Below the pieces are notes generated by a model, which saw nothing but the letters and a program-made list of their open reading frames with translations, was not told where the DNA came from and did no database searches. Made by a program: the position numbers and the translations under genes. A stretch of 64,000 nt of DNA from Amycolatopsis sp. AA4 (lineage in GTDB: Bacteria; Actinomycetota; Actinomycetes; Mycobacteriales; Pseudonocardiaceae), in NCBI RefSeq assembly GCF_002796545.1, contig NZ_CP024895.1, positions 124,001 through 188,000 on the forward strand, given 5' to 3'. Shown here one piece after another: positions 16,972 to 24,820 of this stretch (position 1 is the stretch's first letter; each line of letters starts with the position of its first letter).

Positions 16972-18051
16972 TTAGGACGCCATCTGTTCCTCCTCGGCCA
17001 GGCCGATCATGGATAGCAAGGCGAGTTCGAGCTTTTCCATGTCGTCTCTGGTCTTGACGGTGCCGAACGCGAACGCGTAGTCGGCGAGATCTCCCAGGCC
17101 CACGGCCTTGAGGCCTGCTTTCACGATGTGTTCGTAGGCCAGCGTGCCCGCCTCGCCGCGCTGCACGGCGGCGACCCTCATCGCCGCGTGCAGGCGGGCG
17201 TCGACGCTCGGACGCTCCATGCGGATGCTCAGCCCGAGCGGATGCTGTTTGGCCGTCCTCGGCGAAAGGCCGAGCCTGGCGAACAGGGCGCGTTCGAGCC
17301 TGGCCATGTCCTCTTTGGTCACAACGGGGCCGGACTCGAGTGCTTGCTTGGCGACGTTCCCCAGGCCCACGGCCTTGAGGCCTGCTTTCACGATGTGTTC
17401 GTAGGCCAGCGTGCCCGCCTCGCCGCGCTGCACGGCGGCGACCCTCATCGCCGCGTGCAGGCGCGCGTCGACGCTCGGACGCTCCATGCGGGTCTTCTGC
17501 CCGAATGGCCTCTGTTTGGCTCCGCCAGGCTTCGGCATGGCGGACACTTTTGTACATAAATGAGGCGCGATCAAGGACCGTGGCCTTTCACCGGCGTGTT
17601 GCGGCCTGACCACGGCGGCTCGCCCGTGTGGGGGACGTCGGCGCGGCCGTTCCGGGCAGGGGTCTGCGCCGTCGGGCCGTGCCCATGCCGGCTCGCGCCT
17701 GACCAGGCGGCCGACCCGGTAGAGCAGGTGCCAGATCTGCGCGCTGCCGGTCACGAGGAACGGGCGGATCGAGCGGGAGCACGCCACGAGTTCGCCGTAG
17801 CGGGCGAGGGCCGTCTGCGGGACGGAGCCGCCTTCCAGCCAGGCGGCGGCGAGGTCGGCGGCGGCGGCGAGCAGCTGCCGGTGCGTGCGGCACGCATGCT
17901 CCAGGAGCGCGGGGACCACTCGCGGATGGTCGCGAGGGGCCCAGCCGCGGCGGCGGAGGATGCGGGCTTCGCGCTCGACGGCGCGCAACGCGCTGCGCGT
18001 TGCCGATCGGCGGTCCCGCTCCTCGTGTGCACGGCCGCCGGGCTCACTCAT
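16972..18051 (-). CDS. Hypothetical protein ending in two near-identical putative DNA-binding units
   Basis: The frame is 359 residues long. Its start overlaps the stop of a small membrane protein gene by 8 bases, supporting the long form. Residues 1-130 are helical and Arg/Ala rich (ALRAVEREARILRRRGWAP). A basic Pro-rich linker follows. The last 188 residues contain a unit, ERPSVDARLHAAMRVAAVQR then AYEHIVKAGLKAVGLG, twice, 89 residues apart. The unit resembles a ribbon-helix-helix or small HTH domain. An internal ATG at 17538 (MPKPGGAKQRPFG) follows an AT-rich TTTATGTACAAAA and could start a separate 188-residue protein, in which case the upper part is a fused neighbour that has lost its stop. 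No family recognised. Confidence 0.55.
   Translation of the reverse strand: MSEPGGRAHEERDRRSATRSALRAVEREARILRRRGWAPRDHPRVVPALLEHACRTHRQLLAAAADLAAAWLEGGSVPQTALARYGELVACSRSIRPFLVTGSAQIWHLLYRVGRLVRREPAWARPDGADPCPERPRRRPPHGRAAVVRPQHAGERPRSLIAPHLCTKVSAMPKPGGAKQRPFGQKTRMERPSVDARLHAAMRVAAVQRGEAGTLAYEHIVKAGLKAVGLGNVAKQALESGPVVTKEDMARLERALFARLGLSPRTAKQHPLGLSIRMERPSVDARLHAAMRVAAVQRGEAGTLAYEHIVKAGLKAVGLGDLADYAFAFGTVKTRDDMEKLELALLSMIGLAEEEQMAS
17093..17491 (-). repeat. 132-bp direct duplication within a gene
   Basis: 17093-17224 and 17360-17491 differ at a single base of 132. The spacing of 267 bp is 89 codons, so the frame is kept. Identity at third codon positions too means the duplication is recent or is maintained by gene conversion. 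Confidence 0.9.
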
Positions 18052-18175
18052 CCCGGTCTCCGTCGTGCGCGGTTCGGCGTGCCCGGCGGCGGCGGTGCAG
18101 CTGCCGCGCGCCGCGGACGACGCAACCGATGCCGGCCGCGTACAGGACCCCGGCCGCGATCCACCCCCAGATCAT
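18044..18175 (-). CDS. Small single-pass membrane protein
   Basis: 43 residues, starting at MIWGWIAAGVLYAAGIGCV. The ATG follows a strong ribosome site (GGGAGGGAA). One transmembrane helix (about residues 2-20) is followed by an Arg/His-rich cytoplasmic tail. The stop overlaps the start of the 359-residue frame by 8 bases, so the two are coupled. No family is recognised. The positive-inside rule puts the C-terminus in the cytoplasm. Confidence 0.6.
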   Translation of the reverse strand: MIWGWIAAGVLYAAGIGCVVRGARQLHRRRRARRTAHDGDRDE

Positions 18176-18580
18176 TTCCCTCCCCCCTGTCCCGTTGGTG
18201 ACGCTACGCGATCGCGGGCGGTTCGATCCAGCCCGTGCCGCCCCGTCGACGGGTCCTGCGAGGGCCGTCGGGAAAGCCTCGCGACCTGCGTCCGGGAGTT
18301 GATTGAATACCCGATTAACTATGGTTAAGCGCGCACTGTGACCGTCTTTCACTCTTTCGGCCTAACATACGGGGGTTTCTTCTCGTGATCGTGACGTTGG
18401 GTCATCATTGTGGTTAGCTGACGCCCAGCGGGGCGAGGACGGGTCGGGGGATCCGCTCCACCGCGGAGGACGCGTTCGAAGCCTGTTCCGGCTACCGGGA
18501 ACCGGCGTCACGGAACGTGTTCGCCGTCGCTTCCCGGCCGGTCGCCGGGGCAGCTCCGCGGTCCCAAGGAGGGGGGATCC
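18176..18580. other. Divergent control region
   Basis: This lies between the minus-strand membrane gene and the plus-strand gene at 18581. No gene is seen. It contains TTAACTATGGTTAA (18315-18328), a variant of the palindrome found at 27579 and 33469, so it may bind the same regulator. Confidence 0.5.
18315..18328. promoter_or_regulatory. Imperfect TTAAC-GTTAA palindrome
   Basis: TTAACTATGGTTAA keeps TTAAC/GTTAA half-sites spaced as in the perfect copy at 27579-27592. It lies in the divergent region upstream of two operons. An operator is inferred. Confidence 0.35.
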
Positions 18581-19270
18581 TTGAGCACGACCACAGGACC
18601 GGACGGGGCGCAACCGCCCGTAGGTCCCGGAGGAGGACCGCTGGTCTGGCTGCCCGAGCCGGGGGCCTGCGGGGGACGTCTCGATCCCGGCCAGGCCCTG
18701 GTTCCGGACGGTCTCGCGCAGCAGCTGGACTTCCACGTCCGCCCGTCGGTGTCGCCGTGGGCGATCTCGCCGGTGGCGCGCACCGTGTGCGAGCACGTCG
18801 ACTACGAGTCCCTGCACCACGCCGAACCCGGCCTGTTCGAGCACCGCCAGCAGTACGGCGCGCCGGCGGTCCCGGAGCTGTGGGACGCCAAGCACCGGCT
18901 CGCCGCACTGGGCTACCACCTCTGTCTGGACGTCCAGATCGAGGAGTTCGACGGCGACCTGGCCCTCGTGGTCTACGGAGCCGGGGTCGTGGGCCGCCTC
19001 ACCGACCGGGCGTGGGCCGCGGTCGCGGGCATCCTGACCACGAACTCCTCGTCCGTCGTCGAGCCGCCGCCCGACGCCGGGCGGCCCGTGCGTCCGGCTC
19101 GCCCGGCGACCTCGCGGGGCAAGAGGAAACTGCCGGCGCCGGTGACTCCGCTGGGCTGGCAGGTCGGCGACTGGGAGCACACGTGGTGGGAGTACCCGCT
19201 CGTCGGCCCGCCCGGCGACGCGCACCTGGTGCCCGTCGAATTCGGCCCGGGGGCCCGGTCGGCGGCATGA
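18581..19270 (+). CDS. Hypothetical protein
   Basis: 229 residues from a TTG preceded by an excellent ribosome site (AAGGAGGGGGG at 18566-18576). Acidic and Trp-rich, with no signal peptide or membrane helix. The central part (CEHVDYESLHHAEPGLFEH, then LAALGYHLCLDVQIEEFDGD) looks globular. A Pro/Arg-rich stretch (about 170-190) leads to a Trp-rich C-terminus (VGDWEHTWWEYPLVGP). No family recognised. It stands alone, with three strong dyads downstream and the shared palindrome variant upstream. Confidence 0.65.
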   Translation: MSTTTGPDGAQPPVGPGGGPLVWLPEPGACGGRLDPGQALVPDGLAQQLDFHVRPSVSPWAISPVARTVCEHVDYESLHHAEPGLFEHRQQYGAPAVPELWDAKHRLAALGYHLCLDVQIEEFDGDLALVVYGAGVVGRLTDRAWAAVAGILTTNSSSVVEPPPDAGRPVRPARPATSRGKRKLPAPVTPLGWQVGDWEHTWWEYPLVGPPGDAHLVPVEFGPGARSAA

Positions 19271-19278
19271 GCGCTCTT

Positions 19279-19407
19279 CCGTCAATTCGCGGGCGGAGGC
19301 TCTGCCCGCGACCGCGTTGCCTGGCAGCTCGTGCACGACAGTCCGGGACCGTCCGCATCGGACGCCCGGACGTCGGCTCGCGCGGCCGCGCGCCCGCGAA
19401 TTGACGG
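19279..19407. repeat. 17-bp inverted repeats enclosing 95 bp
   Basis: CCGTCAATTCGCGGGCG (19279-19295) and CGCCCGCGAATTGACGG (19391-19407) match perfectly. The 129-bp unit could be a small MITE-like element or form a long stem. It begins 9 bases after the preceding stop codon. No target duplication was recognised. Confidence 0.6.
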
Positions 19408-19522
19408 TTCCCCGGGAAGCCCGACGTTCCCCGGGGGAATTCGGACCGGCTGCTGCCGCGACACCCTCGCGACCCGCACCTCAGGGGCCGCCCTCCCCAG
19501 TCGCGGCGACGAAGCAGCCGAA

Positions 19523-19574
19523 CCGGTCTCGCCGTGTCCCGCCGGATGGGCATCCCGGGACGCGGCGAGACCGG
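19523..19574. terminator. Long hairpin in the intergenic region
   Basis: CCGGTCTCGCCGTGTCCCG (19523-19541) pairs with CGGGACGCGGCGAGACCGG (19556-19574), 18 of 19 positions, with a 14-base loop. Probably a terminator for the gene ending at 19270 or part of a regulatory stack. Confidence 0.45.
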
Positions 19575-19676
19575 CCCGCACCAGATCTTGCTGAGTTTTC
19601 TCCCGGGCTGGGGGTCCGGGAGAGAGACCGGCCGCGGGCGGCGACTGCGACCCCAGCGCAGCACGCGCCCGGCCGT

Positions 19677-19724
19677 GCCGGTTCCGCCGCGTCGCCCACG
19701 CGGACCCGACGCGGCGGAACCGGC
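19677..19724 (+). terminator. 18-bp perfect hairpin 30 bp before the lipoprotein gene
   Basis: GCCGGTTCCGCCGCGTCG (19677-19694) and CGACGCGGCGGAACCGGC (19707-19724) match perfectly around a 12-base loop, followed by TGCTTT. It lies directly before the ribosome site of the next gene. It may be an attenuator or 5' leader hairpin rather than a simple terminator. Confidence 0.5.
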
Positions 19725-19754
19725 TGCTTTGCCCGCAGGAGAAAGGCATTCCTT

Positions 19755-20171
19755 GTGAACGTGGCCCCACCTCGACTCCGCCGCGGCGCGGCGCTATGCG
19801 CGCTGGCCGCAGCCGCGGCCGCCCTCGGCGGCTGCGGTTCGTCCTCGTCCCCGGCGGGTCCGGGCGCCAGCCCCGTGTCGGTGCCGCCCCCGGACGCGCG
19901 CGGACCCGTGGTCGAAACCGTCGTCGAGGTCCGCTGGGCCGACCCTCGTCCCGGCTGCATGAGGATGGAGGCCCCGGCGCCGAGCGGGCGCACCCAGATC
20001 TTTCGTCTCACCGGTCCGCCCGCGCAGGTTCTGCGCGCGCAGGCCGAGCGCGGCGAGCGCCCTGTCCAGCAGCGGCTGCGGGTGCGCGGGTACGTCGACA
20101 CCGCGCAGGACACCACCGCCTGCGGCTCCTACCGCGCATTCGTGCTCACGGAGGCTCTTCCCGTGCGCTGA
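19755..20171 (+). CDS. Secreted lipoprotein
   Basis: 138 residues from a GTG with AGGAGAAAGG upstream. The N-terminus is a lipoprotein signal peptide: a basic start (RLRRG), a hydrophobic run (AALCALAAAAAAL) and a lipobox LGGC, so the mature protein starts at that cysteine and is anchored outside the membrane. After a Ser/Pro spacer comes a beta-rich domain (ETVVEVRWADPRPGCMRMEA, then QQRLRVRGYVDTAQDTTACG) with two cysteines that may pair. No family recognised. It is the first of a run of exported proteins (19755-24820). Confidence 0.75.
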   Translation: MNVAPPRLRRGAALCALAAAAAALGGCGSSSSPAGPGASPVSVPPPDARGPVVETVVEVRWADPRPGCMRMEAPAPSGRTQIFRLTGPPAQVLRAQAERGERPVQQRLRVRGYVDTAQDTTACGSYRAFVLTEALPVR

Positions 20172-20535
20172 CCGCCATTCCGCAGACCGCCGATAAACCG
20201 GTTCGACACCCATCGGACCGGCTTTCGGCATACCCGGAAAAACGCCTTTCAGTTCAGGGAAAATGTAGTGCACAATTTCACGGGAAAGTGTTGACTGCAC
20301 CTCGGCAGACTGCGAAGCTCTGCAACGAACAGCGCCATAAGGCCAGTTCAGACGGACCGGCAGGGGAGTTCGGTCCACACCGGGGGATGAGGGAAAGAGT
20401 TAGCAGGGGGATCGGCCGGCGGAAGAGAACTGTTTCCGCCGTCGTTTTTTCGCTTTCCTGAACCACTGCCGCTGTCGCTCATTCGCACCATCCGGTGCCG
20501 CCACGAATGCAACACGAGAACACGGGGGAAAACGT
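20172..20535. other. Leader region of the sedolisin gene
   Basis: No gene is seen. It is somewhat AT-richer than the surroundings (20255-20345) and contains GTGTTGACTGC (about 20288-20298), where TTGACT could be a -35 element. A matching -10 is not obvious. Confidence 0.4.
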
Positions 20536-22425
20536 ATGGCAGTGCGATCAGCCCGCATCGCGGGCGTGATGGCGGGGGCCGCGGTGCTCGCCGGGCTGGC
20601 GGCCGCGCCGGTCTCGGCGCAAGGGCTCGCCGGCCACCCGGGGGAGTCCGACCGCACCGCGGTCGCGGGCAGCCATCCGGCGTGGGCCGCGCCGCAGGCG
20701 AAAGTCGCCGACATCGACGGCGGCCAGCAGCGCGAAGTCCGGGTGGCACTCGGCCTGCGCGACCCGGCCGGAGCGCAGGCGCTGGCGAAGGCGGTCACCA
20801 CACCGGGGTCCGCGCAGTACCGGAAGTTCATCAGCCCGCAGCAGTTCCTCGACCGGTTCGGCCCGGCCGCCGAGACCGTGCGCCAGGTCCAGGACTGGCT
20901 GCGCTCGCAGGGTCTGCAGGTCGGCGACGTGTCGGCGAACCGGCACTTCGTGACCGCGCGCGGGTCGGTCGACCAGCTGCAGAACGCCTTCGGCACCAGG
21001 CTCGCCGCCTACCGCAAGGGCGGCCTGACGCTGGCCGCTCCCGAGGGCGAGGTGACGCTGCCCCGCGCGGTGCGCCCCGCCGTGACGGCCGTGCTCGGGC
21101 TCGACGACGGCGACCGCGCCGTCACCGCGTCCCCGCACCGCAAGCCCGGCGCGGCGCCGACCGCGCCGAGCGCCGCCGCGTCCAGCCAGTACTGCTCGCG
21201 GTACTGGGGCGAGCAGAACAACGCCGACGTCCCGCAGAAATACCCCGCCGGGCGGCAGAGCAACCAGATCTGCGGCTACGGCGCCGGGCAGGTCCGCGCG
21301 ATCTACGGGCTGACCGACGCCAACACCGGCGCCGGGCAGACCATCGCCGCCACCGGCGTCTATGCGTCCAAGACCCTCGTCGAGGACGTGACCCAGTGGG
21401 CGGCCGAAGCGGGCGGCACCCCGCCCGCGCCCGGCCAGTACACGACCGACGCCTCCGGCGGCCTGCCGGCCAACTGCCAGGGCGGCGACGGCGAAGAAGG
21501 CTGGAACCACGAAGAGACCATGGACGCCGAGGCGGTCAAGGCCACGGCCCCGGCCGCGAAGTTCATCTGGTACGCGTCCAAAGACTGCAGCGCATACGAC
21601 GGGCTCAACCGCGCCGTCGCGGACAACAAGGCCGGGATCATCACCAACTCGTGGTCCTCGACCGCGCGGGACAACGAGATCTCCCAGGCCACCCGCGAGC
21701 AGTTCGAGGACATCGCGATCCAGGCCGCCGTGCAGGGCCAGGCGATCCTGTTCTCCTCCGGCGACGCGGGCGACGACTCGAACGGCACCCGCGAACCCGG
21801 CGTCAACTTCCCGGTCTCCTCGCCCTGGGTCACCTCGGTCGGCGGCACCACCGTCGCCCTGGGCCAGGACAACAAGGTCGCGTTCACCAGCGGCTGGGAA
21901 TCGGCCGCCAACACCCTGTCCGGCGGCACGTGGGTCCCGAAGACCGGCGCGAGCGGCCGGTTCGTCGCCGGCGCGGGCGGCGGGGTCTCCGCGATCTACG
22001 ACGCCCCGGACTGGCAGAAGGGCGTCGTGCCCTCCTCGGCGCAGGGCAAGCGCGCCATCCCCGACGTCTCCGCGATCTCCGACCCCTACACCGGCATGAC
22101 CGTCGTCATGCGCGGCAAGAAGGGCCCGATGGGCGGGACCTCGCTCGGCTCGCCGATCATGGCCGGGATCTTCGCCGACGCCCAGCAGGCCCGCGGCGTC
22201 AGCCGCCTCGGCCACATGAACCCCGCCCTCTACAAGCTCAAGGCCGGGCTCACGGACGTGACCCCGCAGAAGGCCGGGATCTGGACCCGCGACGCCCAGG
22301 GCCGCGACGAGCTGATCGACGTCGACGACAAGCCCCAGTCGATCCAGTCCGCGCCAGGATTCGACTACGTCGCCGGTCTCGGCACCCCGAACGGCGACTT
22401 CGTGGCGAATTTCGCCAAGAAGTAG
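20536..22425 (+). CDS. Secreted sedolisin-family (S53) serine-carboxyl peptidase
   Basis: 629 residues. A Sec signal peptide (RIAGVMAGAAVLAGLAAAPVSA) is followed by a pro-kumamolisin activation domain (about 55-190; REVRVALGLRDP and QYRKFISPQQFLDRFG are typical). The mature S53 domain follows. The catalytic Glu/Asp lie in HEETMDAEAV (E326/E327, D330), the oxyanion Asp in SSGDAGD (about D410), and the catalytic Ser in GGTSLGSPI (S536). The C-terminal Asp-rich loop (DVDDKPQS...GFDYVAGLGTPNGDF) fits the calcium site. Such enzymes are acid proteases that self-activate outside the cell. Start supported by CACGGGGGAA upstream. It precedes two more exported proteins, suggesting a cell-surface or extracellular role, possibly wall access during transfer. 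Confidence 0.9.
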   Translation: MAVRSARIAGVMAGAAVLAGLAAAPVSAQGLAGHPGESDRTAVAGSHPAWAAPQAKVADIDGGQQREVRVALGLRDPAGAQALAKAVTTPGSAQYRKFISPQQFLDRFGPAAETVRQVQDWLRSQGLQVGDVSANRHFVTARGSVDQLQNAFGTRLAAYRKGGLTLAAPEGEVTLPRAVRPAVTAVLGLDDGDRAVTASPHRKPGAAPTAPSAAASSQYCSRYWGEQNNADVPQKYPAGRQSNQICGYGAGQVRAIYGLTDANTGAGQTIAATGVYASKTLVEDVTQWAAEAGGTPPAPGQYTTDASGGLPANCQGGDGEEGWNHEETMDAEAVKATAPAAKFIWYASKDCSAYDGLNRAVADNKAGIITNSWSSTARDNEISQATREQFEDIAIQAAVQGQAILFSSGDAGDDSNGTREPGVNFPVSSPWVTSVGGTTVALGQDNKVAFTSGWESAANTLSGGTWVPKTGASGRFVAGAGGGVSAIYDAPDWQKGVVPSSAQGKRAIPDVSAISDPYTGMTVVMRGKKGPMGGTSLGSPIMAGIFADAQQARGVSRLGHMNPALYKLKAGLTDVTPQKAGIWTRDAQGRDELIDVDDKPQSIQSAPGFDYVAGLGTPNGDFVANFAKK

Positions 22426-22517
22426 CCGCGCCGCAGGAGCGGGCGGTGCGGCGGCCCCGATCCGCCGCACCGCCCCTCCCGACCGGCCCGACCATCCGCA
22501 CACTGGGGGGAGCAATC

Positions 22518-23489
22518 GTGGGGAAGCACCGCATGCCCGATCCGGACGAGCACGAGAACCCGGGCGGCGACAGCACCGCCGATCGCGGCGACGCCGACAG
22601 CCGGGCCGACGAGCAGCCGCCCCGCCCTGCCGGGCGGGGACGCGTCCGGATCCTGGCGCTGCTCGTCGCCGCCGCCGCAGCGGCCGCGCTGACCGCGGTC
22701 GCGGTCGCCTCCCGCGCCGACACCCCGGCCCCGAACGCCCCGGCCGCCGCTGCCGCAGCGGACGCGACCGACACCGCCGCCGAGACAGACCAGGTCGTCG
22801 CACCGGCCTCGGTCACCGGCGCCGAACTGGCCGCGCTGCCGCAGGAGACCACCTTCGCCGACCTGCCGACGGCACCGAAGGACCCGGCGCCGGACCAGCA
22901 GCCCGGCGGGCTGGTCCTGCACCCGAAGACCGCCGTGCCGCTCTACCGCGCGCCCGGCGCGGCCGCGATCGCTGCGCTGCCGCCGACGCAACTGGGCTCC
23001 GACACATGGGTCCCGGTAATCGGCGAACAGCCCGGCTGGGCAATGGTGCTGCTGCCCGGCCGCCCCAACGGCTCGGCCGCCTGGCTCTACCGCGACGACC
23101 CGCGCGTGGACGAGGCCCGCACCCCGTACGTGCTGCGCGTCGACCGCGCCGCCTACCGGCTGGAGCTGGTCAAGGACGGCGCGACCGTCCGCACCTGGAC
23201 CGTCGGGGTCGGCAAACCCGTCTCGCCCACGCCCGCCGGGCGGGCGTTCGTCCTCGCGTCCATCCGCGACACCAAGCCGACGTTCAGCCCGATCGTGCTG
23301 CCGCTGTCGATGCACTCCGACACCTACACCACCTACGGCGGCGGCCCCGGAACGATCGCCGTCCACACCTGGCCCACCGACGGGGTCTACGGCAAATCCT
23401 CGAGCGACGGCTGCATCCGGGTGCCGCCCGACGCCCTGACCACCATCAGCCGCGACGTGCCGCTCGGCACTCCGGTGCTGATCCGCTGA
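22518..23489 (+). CDS. Membrane-anchored L,D-transpeptidase (YkuD)
   Basis: 323 residues from a GTG with GGGGGGAG upstream. An acidic cytoplasmic N-terminus (about 45 residues) precedes one transmembrane helix (ILALLVAAAAAAALTAVAVA), then an Ala/Pro spacer, an SH3-like region (AVPLYRAPGAAAIAALPPTQ ... GSAAWLYRDD) and a YkuD domain. The catalytic motif is present: H283 in AVHTWPTDG and C299 in SSSDGCIRV. L,D-transpeptidases make 3-3 peptidoglycan cross-links and attach proteins to the wall. It lies 90 bases after the protease and 55 before the Pro-rich secreted protein, probably one transcription unit. All catalytic residues are present, so activity is expected. Confidence 0.88.
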   Translation: MGKHRMPDPDEHENPGGDSTADRGDADSRADEQPPRPAGRGRVRILALLVAAAAAAALTAVAVASRADTPAPNAPAAAAAADATDTAAETDQVVAPASVTGAELAALPQETTFADLPTAPKDPAPDQQPGGLVLHPKTAVPLYRAPGAAAIAALPPTQLGSDTWVPVIGEQPGWAMVLLPGRPNGSAAWLYRDDPRVDEARTPYVLRVDRAAYRLELVKDGATVRTWTVGVGKPVSPTPAGRAFVLASIRDTKPTFSPIVLPLSMHSDTYTTYGGGPGTIAVHTWPTDGVYGKSSSDGCIRVPPDALTTISRDVPLGTPVLIR

Positions 23490-23545
23490 ATTCGCCAATC
23501 ACCGGCCCCGCCCGTCCACGGGCGGCCGAACAGCAAGGGGGAGAA

Positions 23546-24313
23546 ATGGTCCGCACCACCACCATCAAGCCGCGAGCGATGCTCGCGGCGCTCGCGGGAG
23601 GCTCGGTGCTCGCCGCGGGCGTCACCGGGATCGTCGTCGGCAGCGTCGGGCAGGCCTCGGCCGCCGAGGCCTCCACCGCCTACGGCGTCTCCGCCAGCGG
23701 CACCGACGGCCTCACCGCCCAGCCGTCGGTGCGCTCGGCCGGAGCGGTCGCGTCCGACTCGCTCGGGTCCGTCCGGTCCCAGACCGGCGTCGTCAAAGCC
23801 AAGGGACTGAGCGTGAAAGCCGGAGCGGGCACCGCCTCGGCCACCGTCGCGGACGTGACCGTCGGCGGCAAATCCATCGGACCGGTCTCGACGACCTGCA
23901 CCGACGGCAAGGCCTCCGCCGGACGCACCGGCACGGTGAAGCTCTCCGACACCCTCACCGTCACCTACGGCTCGGTCTCCGGCGGCAAGGCGACCGGCGC
24001 GATCGTCACGCTCACCGGCGCGGACGGCGGGTCCGAAACCGCCCTCGTCGCCGTCGTGTCCTGCGGCACCAAGCCCACCAACCCGCCCACCAACTCCCCG
24101 ACGAACCCGCCCACCAACCCGCCGACCCACGACCCGGGTCCGGGCAAGCCCGATCCCGGCCAGCCCGGTCCGGGCAAGCCCACCGGCGGGCAACACGCCC
24201 CGGGCAAGCCCGCCGCAGGCGGGAAACCCGGCACACGGCACGGCGGCGCCCCGACGCCCAAGCCCGCCCCGGCGCCGCAGCCGAAGCCGGGCCACCAGCC
24301 GGTCACCGGCTGA
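23546..24313 (+). CDS. Secreted protein with a Pro-rich tail
   Basis: 255 residues with a strong ribosome site (AAGGGGGAG). A signal peptide (MLAALAGGSVLAAGVTGIVVGS...ASA) leads to a beta-rich domain of about 145 residues (TAYGVSASGTDGLTAQPSV, then TGVVKAKGLSVKAGAGTASA), which recalls the choice-of-anchor P proteins of actinobacteria. A tail of TNPPTNSPTNPPT and PGPGKPDPGQPGPGKP repeats would span or bind the wall. There is no LPXTG motif or C-terminal helix. Together with the transpeptidase next door, this suggests surface attachment. The exact family is uncertain. A strong terminator follows. Confidence 0.7.
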   Translation: MVRTTTIKPRAMLAALAGGSVLAAGVTGIVVGSVGQASAAEASTAYGVSASGTDGLTAQPSVRSAGAVASDSLGSVRSQTGVVKAKGLSVKAGAGTASATVADVTVGGKSIGPVSTTCTDGKASAGRTGTVKLSDTLTVTYGSVSGGKATGAIVTLTGADGGSETALVAVVSCGTKPTNPPTNSPTNPPTNPPTHDPGPGKPDPGQPGPGKPTGGQHAPGKPAAGGKPGTRHGGAPTPKPAPAPQPKPGHQPVTG

Positions 24314-24330
24314 CGCAGCCACCCGGCCCG

Positions 24331-24369
24331 CGTGGCCTGCCCGACTACCACAGGCTCGGGCAGGCCACG
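24331..24369 (+). terminator. Terminator of the secreted-protein unit
   Basis: CGTGGCCTGCCCGA (24331-24344) and TCGGGCAGGCCACG (24356-24369) form a perfect 14-bp stem with an 11-base loop, followed by CCTCTTT. It lies 18 bases after the stop. Confidence 0.7.
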
Positions 24370-24544
24370 CCTCTTTGCAGCCGCGCGCCGCGCGGCAAAC
24401 CGGCGCATCCGCGACCCGGGGGGACACGCACAGACCGGTGTCGGGATCCCGGCTCCCTCCGCAGACCTGCTCCGGCAGGGTCGCGCCGTCCCCGGGCGCG
24501 GGGGACAAGCGCCGTGCACACAGCGGGACACGGGAGGTGGAGAC

Positions 24545-24820
24545 ATGCGCACATCGCCGACCGTGATCAGCCTGGCAGCGCTCGTCATCGCGACGGCGGC
24601 GTTGATCGTCCCGCCCGGCACCCGGCTCGGCGAACGCCTCGTCGGCTGCCTGACAGCCCTCGCGCAACTGCCGTGGATCCCGGCGGCGACCTGGGCCGCG
24701 CTCGGGGTCCTCGCGCTGGCCGGGATCGTGCTGTCCGCCCTGGACCGGTCGACCCGGCCCGGCACCGTCCGGCCGCGACGGCCGCGAAAGCGACCGAAGC
24801 GCAGGACACCGCCGCGGTGA
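24545..24820 (+). CDS. Small two-helix membrane protein
   Basis: 91 residues from an ATG with GGGAGGTGGAG upstream. Two hydrophobic segments (TVISLAALVIATAALIV and TWAALGVLALAGIVLSAL) flank a short loop. The C-terminal 20 residues are Arg/Lys/Pro rich and should be cytoplasmic. No family recognised. It follows the secreted-protein unit but is separated by its terminator, so it has its own promoter or is a minor read-through product. Confidence 0.6.
   Translation: MRTSPTVISLAALVIATAALIVPPGTRLGERLVGCLTALAQLPWIPAATWAALGVLALAGIVLSALDRSTRPGTVRPRRPRKRPKRRTPPR

Noticed and set aside
17560..18201. 213-codon plus-strand frame
   Set aside because: It is opposite the minus-strand gene pair, which has a ribosome site and coupled start. 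Its composition is shadow-like.
20548..22803. 751-codon minus-strand frame
   Set aside because: Antisense of the sedolisin gene, whose catalytic motifs and signal peptide are clear on the plus strand.
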